Below, piece by piece: positions 9,785 through 11,493 of a DNA stretch of 11,493 nucleotides. Below the pieces are notes generated by a model. The model saw only the letters and a list, made by a program, of their open reading frames with translations. It did no database searches and was not told the DNA's origin. The stretch is from an uncultured Collinsella sp. (GTDB lineage Bacteria; Actinomycetota; Coriobacteriia; Coriobacteriales; Coriobacteriaceae), in the NCBI GenBank assembly GCA_902475825.1, contig CABSBA010000033.1, positions 1-11,493 on the forward strand. Reading direction: 5' to 3'. Both the position numbers and the translations under genes were made by a program. Each line of letters begins with the position of its first letter. Position 1 is the stretch's first letter.

Positions 9785-9908
9785 CGGTCTGCACACCCCC
9801 AGTGCGGCGGCAATGCGGCGAACAGCCCCGCAACACCCGCCAACGGCAGGCGAGGGGAGACACGGGACCATCGGTGACCTCGTCTGCCGCCCCTGGTGTC
9901 AGAGGTTT

Positions 9909-10607
9909 GTCTCGTTCTGTAACAGTAAGCAGAAGAACTGGGTTCCAGATGTTACAGATCGAGACGTTTGCCAGGCGGGTCCTCCGTTTGTCTTGATTTG
10001 TAACAGTAAGAGGAGAAAATCGGCCCTATGTGTTACAGATTGAGATTTAAAGTTAGGGAGCGATTCTTCTGTCTCGATCTGTAACATCTCGGGACCGTTT
10101 TGGGGTCTAGATGTTACAGATTTAGATGAACCTATCAGTCGGTTTCGAATGTCTAAATCTGTAACGGTTAGACCTGTTTTTGCCGAGTTGTTGTTACAGA
10201 TCGAGATTTAAGTTGGGGAAAGAATAGTTTGTCTAAATCTGTAACATCTGGGACTGTTTTTGCCGAGTATCTGTTACAGATTGAGACATTCGGCCTGGAC
10301 GTTTTCTTTTGTCTCAATCTGTAACAGTTAGCCGATGATTTGGGTTGCAGATGTTACAGATCAAGACAAATCTTCCGACGGATTTTGAATGTCTCGATCT
10401 GTAACAGTAAGAGGGGTTTTGGGGCCCAAAATGTTACAGATGGAGATTGAAGTTGGGGAGGGGTCCTGTGTCTCAATCTGTAACAGCAAGATAGGAAATT
10501 TGGTCCTAGTTGTTACAGATCGAGATGTTTGCTCGGCGGCCCTTCCGTTCGTCTCGATCTGTAACACCTAGACCCTTATTTGCCGAGTATCTGTTACAGA
10601 TTGAGAT
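9909..10607. repeat. Array of 18 alternately inverted 16-bp repeats (nine pairs, about 80-bp period)
   Basis: R, consensus GTCTCGATCTGTAACA, starts at 9909, 9990, 10071, 10151, 10231, 10311, 10391, 10470 and 10551. Its inverted form R', TGTTACAGATYRAGAY, starts at 9950, 10031, 10112, 10192, 10272, 10352, 10432, 10511 and 10592. R to R' is always 41 bp start to start (a 25-nt linker, nine of nine). R' to the next R is 38-40 bp (22-24 nt). TGTTACAGAT is unchanged in all nine R' copies; changes concentrate at two central bases. Linkers are diverged relatives: six begin GTAAG, GTTAG or GCAAG, and three share TTTGCCGAGT at linker positions 13-22. Inter-pair spacers fall into about three classes. 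It fills most of the gap between two divergent genes. The form resembles an enterobacterial BIME array; a multi-site protein-binding region or a structured RNA is also possible. Confidence 0.95.
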
Positions 10608-10707
10608 GTTTGTGTCCGCGCCAGCCCCGTACCCAACCGTAGTCCCATATAAACAAACCCCGTGGTAAACTTGACCGGACTGTAAATATTCCGAAAGGTA
10701 CACCTCA

Positions 10708-11139
10708 ATGTCCAAGTACATCTCCGAGCTCATGTCGCCGCAGCTTATGGGCGTCATCTATGCCTTCGTTGGCTTTATCATCGCCCTGTACGTGCTGTCG
10801 GTCGTCTATGTGTTCATCGACGCTCGCCGCCGCGGCGCCAGCGCCTACGTGGCATGGGGCATCATCGCCCTCATCCCGTTTGTGGGCCTCATCGCCTATC
10901 TGGTCCTGCGTCCGCATTCCTACGCGGCCGACCGCGAGGAGCAGGAGCTGGACATGGCCCTGCGCGAGCGCCAGCTTGCCCAGTACGGCACCTGCCCGCA
11001 GTGCGGCGCGCCCATCGAGAAGGACTTTGTGGTCTGCCCCGTGTGCGATACCCAGGTTCGCAACGTGTGCCCCAGCTGCCATCGCCCGCTCGACGCGCAC
11101 TGGAAGGTCTGCCCCTACTGCCGAACTCGCATCCAGTAA
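10708..11139 (+). CDS. Small membrane protein with two transmembrane helices and a double zinc ribbon
   Basis: The 143-residue protein starts at ATG 10708 after GAAAGG (10693-10698). Hydrophobic helices span about 13-37 and 47-67; the first ends in VFIDARRRG and the second is GIIALIPFVGLIAYLVLRP, a layout like PLDc_N-type small membrane proteins. A charged linker (74-91) leads to a cytoplasmic-type double zinc ribbon: C96/C99 with C110/C113 and C121/C124 with C135/C138 (CPQC, CPVC, CPSC, CPYC). Such ribbons mediate protein or nucleic-acid contacts, but no specific function can be assigned. It lies between the repeat array and thrS, and no clear promoter was found in the 100 bp after the array. 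Confidence 0.88.
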   Translation: MSKYISELMSPQLMGVIYAFVGFIIALYVLSVVYVFIDARRRGASAYVAWGIIALIPFVGLIAYLVLRPHSYAADREEQELDMALRERQLAQYGTCPQCGAPIEKDFVVCPVCDTQVRNVCPSCHRPLDAHWKVCPYCRTRIQ

Positions 11140-11246
11140 CGCATCCATCGCCGGGCCGGTCGCAAGCCACGGGCACCGCGCGCCACACGCAAGCCGCACG
11201 CGCGCCCCACACCCCGCCCCCACACGATGAAGCATGCGTAGAAAAT

Positions 11247-11277
11247 CGCCCGCCGTGCCATTAAGGTGCGGCGGGCG
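11247..11277 (+). terminator. Probable hairpin terminator after the zinc-ribbon gene
   Basis: CGCCCGCCG (11247-11255) pairs perfectly with CGGCGGGCG (11269-11277); two more C-G pairs can form inside. The downstream strand is only CTTGTAT, a weak U-tract, whereas the upstream side is AGAAAAT, which would give a better U-tract on the opposite strand. It separates the zinc-ribbon gene from the thrS promoter. Confidence 0.45.
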
Positions 11278-11278
11278 C

Positions 11279-11306
11279 TTGTATACCAAGGCAACCTGCC
11301 TATAAT
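11279..11306 (+). promoter_or_regulatory. Promoter of thrS
   Basis: TTGTAT (11279-11284) and a perfect TATAAT (11301-11306) are separated by 16 bp. A start site near 11313 would leave a leader of about 64 nt before the thrS ATG. This is the best -10 box in the window. Confidence 0.7.
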
Positions 11307-11350
11307 GATGCAAGTCAAAAACGCCGAGCGCATCGCACGCACTTGCATCA
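11306..11350 (+). promoter_or_regulatory. Inverted repeat spanning the thrS start site and leader
   Basis: TGATGCAAGT (11306-11315) is perfectly complementary to ACTTGCATCA (11341-11350), with a 25-nt loop. The left arm begins in the -10 box and would be only partly transcribed from the predicted start. It may be a DNA operator rather than an RNA stem, unless transcription starts further upstream. No T-box motif is present. Confidence 0.45.
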
Positions 11351-11376
11351 GGCATCCGAGAGGAGAAAACATACCC

Positions 11377-11493
11377 ATGAAGGCACTCTACAATGACGGT
11401 TCGGTGGCCGAGCTCCCGCAGGACGAGGTCACGCACGTCATCCGCCACTCCGCCGCGCACATCATGGCGCAGGCCATCAAGCGCCTGTACCCC
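11377..11493 (+). CDS. thrS: Threonine-tRNA ligase (N-terminal 39 residues, cut by window edge)
   Basis: The ATG at 11377 follows AGGAG (11361-11365) and opens a frame to the window end. IRHSAAHIMAQAIKRLYP (22-39) is the start of the ThrRS N2 editing domain, where HSAAH belongs to the zinc-like editing motif. In ThrRS of the E. coli type this segment comes after a TGS domain of about 60 residues. Here only 21 residues precede it, so the TGS domain is missing or reduced to its first strand pair (ALYNDGSVAELP). The frame is open for 24 more codons upstream to ATG 11305, but those residues do not look like TGS and that ATG overlaps the -10 box. The enzyme charges tRNA-Thr in the cytoplasm. Confidence 0.94.
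   Translation, partial: MKALYNDGSVAELPQDEVTHVIRHSAAHIMAQAIKRLYP

Noticed and set aside
9899..10571. Repeat-containing small proteins (for example minus-strand frames with LLQIET and SVT motifs)
   Set aside because: The unit length varies between 79 and 81 bp, so the frame is not kept, and there are no ribosome binding sites. The peptide repeats are a by-product of the DNA repeat.
9909..10607. CRISPR array
   Set aside because: Repeats alternate in orientation, the linkers and spacers are related to one another rather than unique, and no cas gene is visible. CRISPR repeats run in one direction.
9909..10607. Integron attC cassette array
   Set aside because: GTTACAG does not fit the attC core GTTRRRY, there are no cassettes between sites, and no integrase is present.

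Overview
The window looks like chromosomal DNA of a high-GC gut actinobacterium of the class Coriobacteriia, most likely Collinsella or a close relative. This is inferred from the strong G/C-ending codon use, the clpX-valS-folC gene order, and the Actinobacteria/Firmicutes-like protein sequences. No database search was possible.

Layout, left to right. (1) The 3' end of clpX with a strong intrinsic terminator (1-250). (2) valS (480-3176), with an unusual nested palindrome immediately before it and a second member of the same palindrome family, in opposite orientation, immediately after it. (3) folC (3451-4794). (4) A short convergent intergenic region holding a 22-bp-arm palindrome, then a minus-strand M24 Xaa-Pro peptidase (4900-5988) with its own promoter. 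(5) A 464-bp gene-free gap (5989-6452) with two more palindromes: a 28-bp-arm inverted repeat with a long interior, and a second copy of the 22-bp-arm family. (6) A tightly coupled three-gene minus-strand operon (9739 down to 6453): a GlpA-like FAD dehydrogenase with a BFD-type [2Fe-2S] domain, an FAD/NAD(P) disulfide-type oxidoreductase, and a small cysteine-rich DUF1667 protein. Together they probably oxidise glycerol-3-phosphate or a similar substrate. (7) A 968-bp divergent intergenic region dominated by a regular array of 18 alternately inverted 16-bp repeats (9909-10607). (8) A small membrane protein with a double zinc ribbon (10708-11139). (9) The promoter, leader and first 39 codons of thrS (11377 to the window edge).

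The genes are mostly housekeeping (proteolysis, two aminoacyl-tRNA synthetases, folate polyglutamylation) plus one redox operon. The unusual content is intergenic. At least four unrelated families of palindromic elements occupy the spaces between genes. The outstanding one is the alternating array: nine pairs of inverted half-sites, with exactly 25 nt inside every pair and 22-24 nt between pairs, giving a period of 79-81 bp. It is neither a CRISPR nor coding. In form it resembles the BIME (alternating REP) mosaics of enterobacteria, but with a different sequence and a location upstream of two divergent genes rather than at a 3' end.
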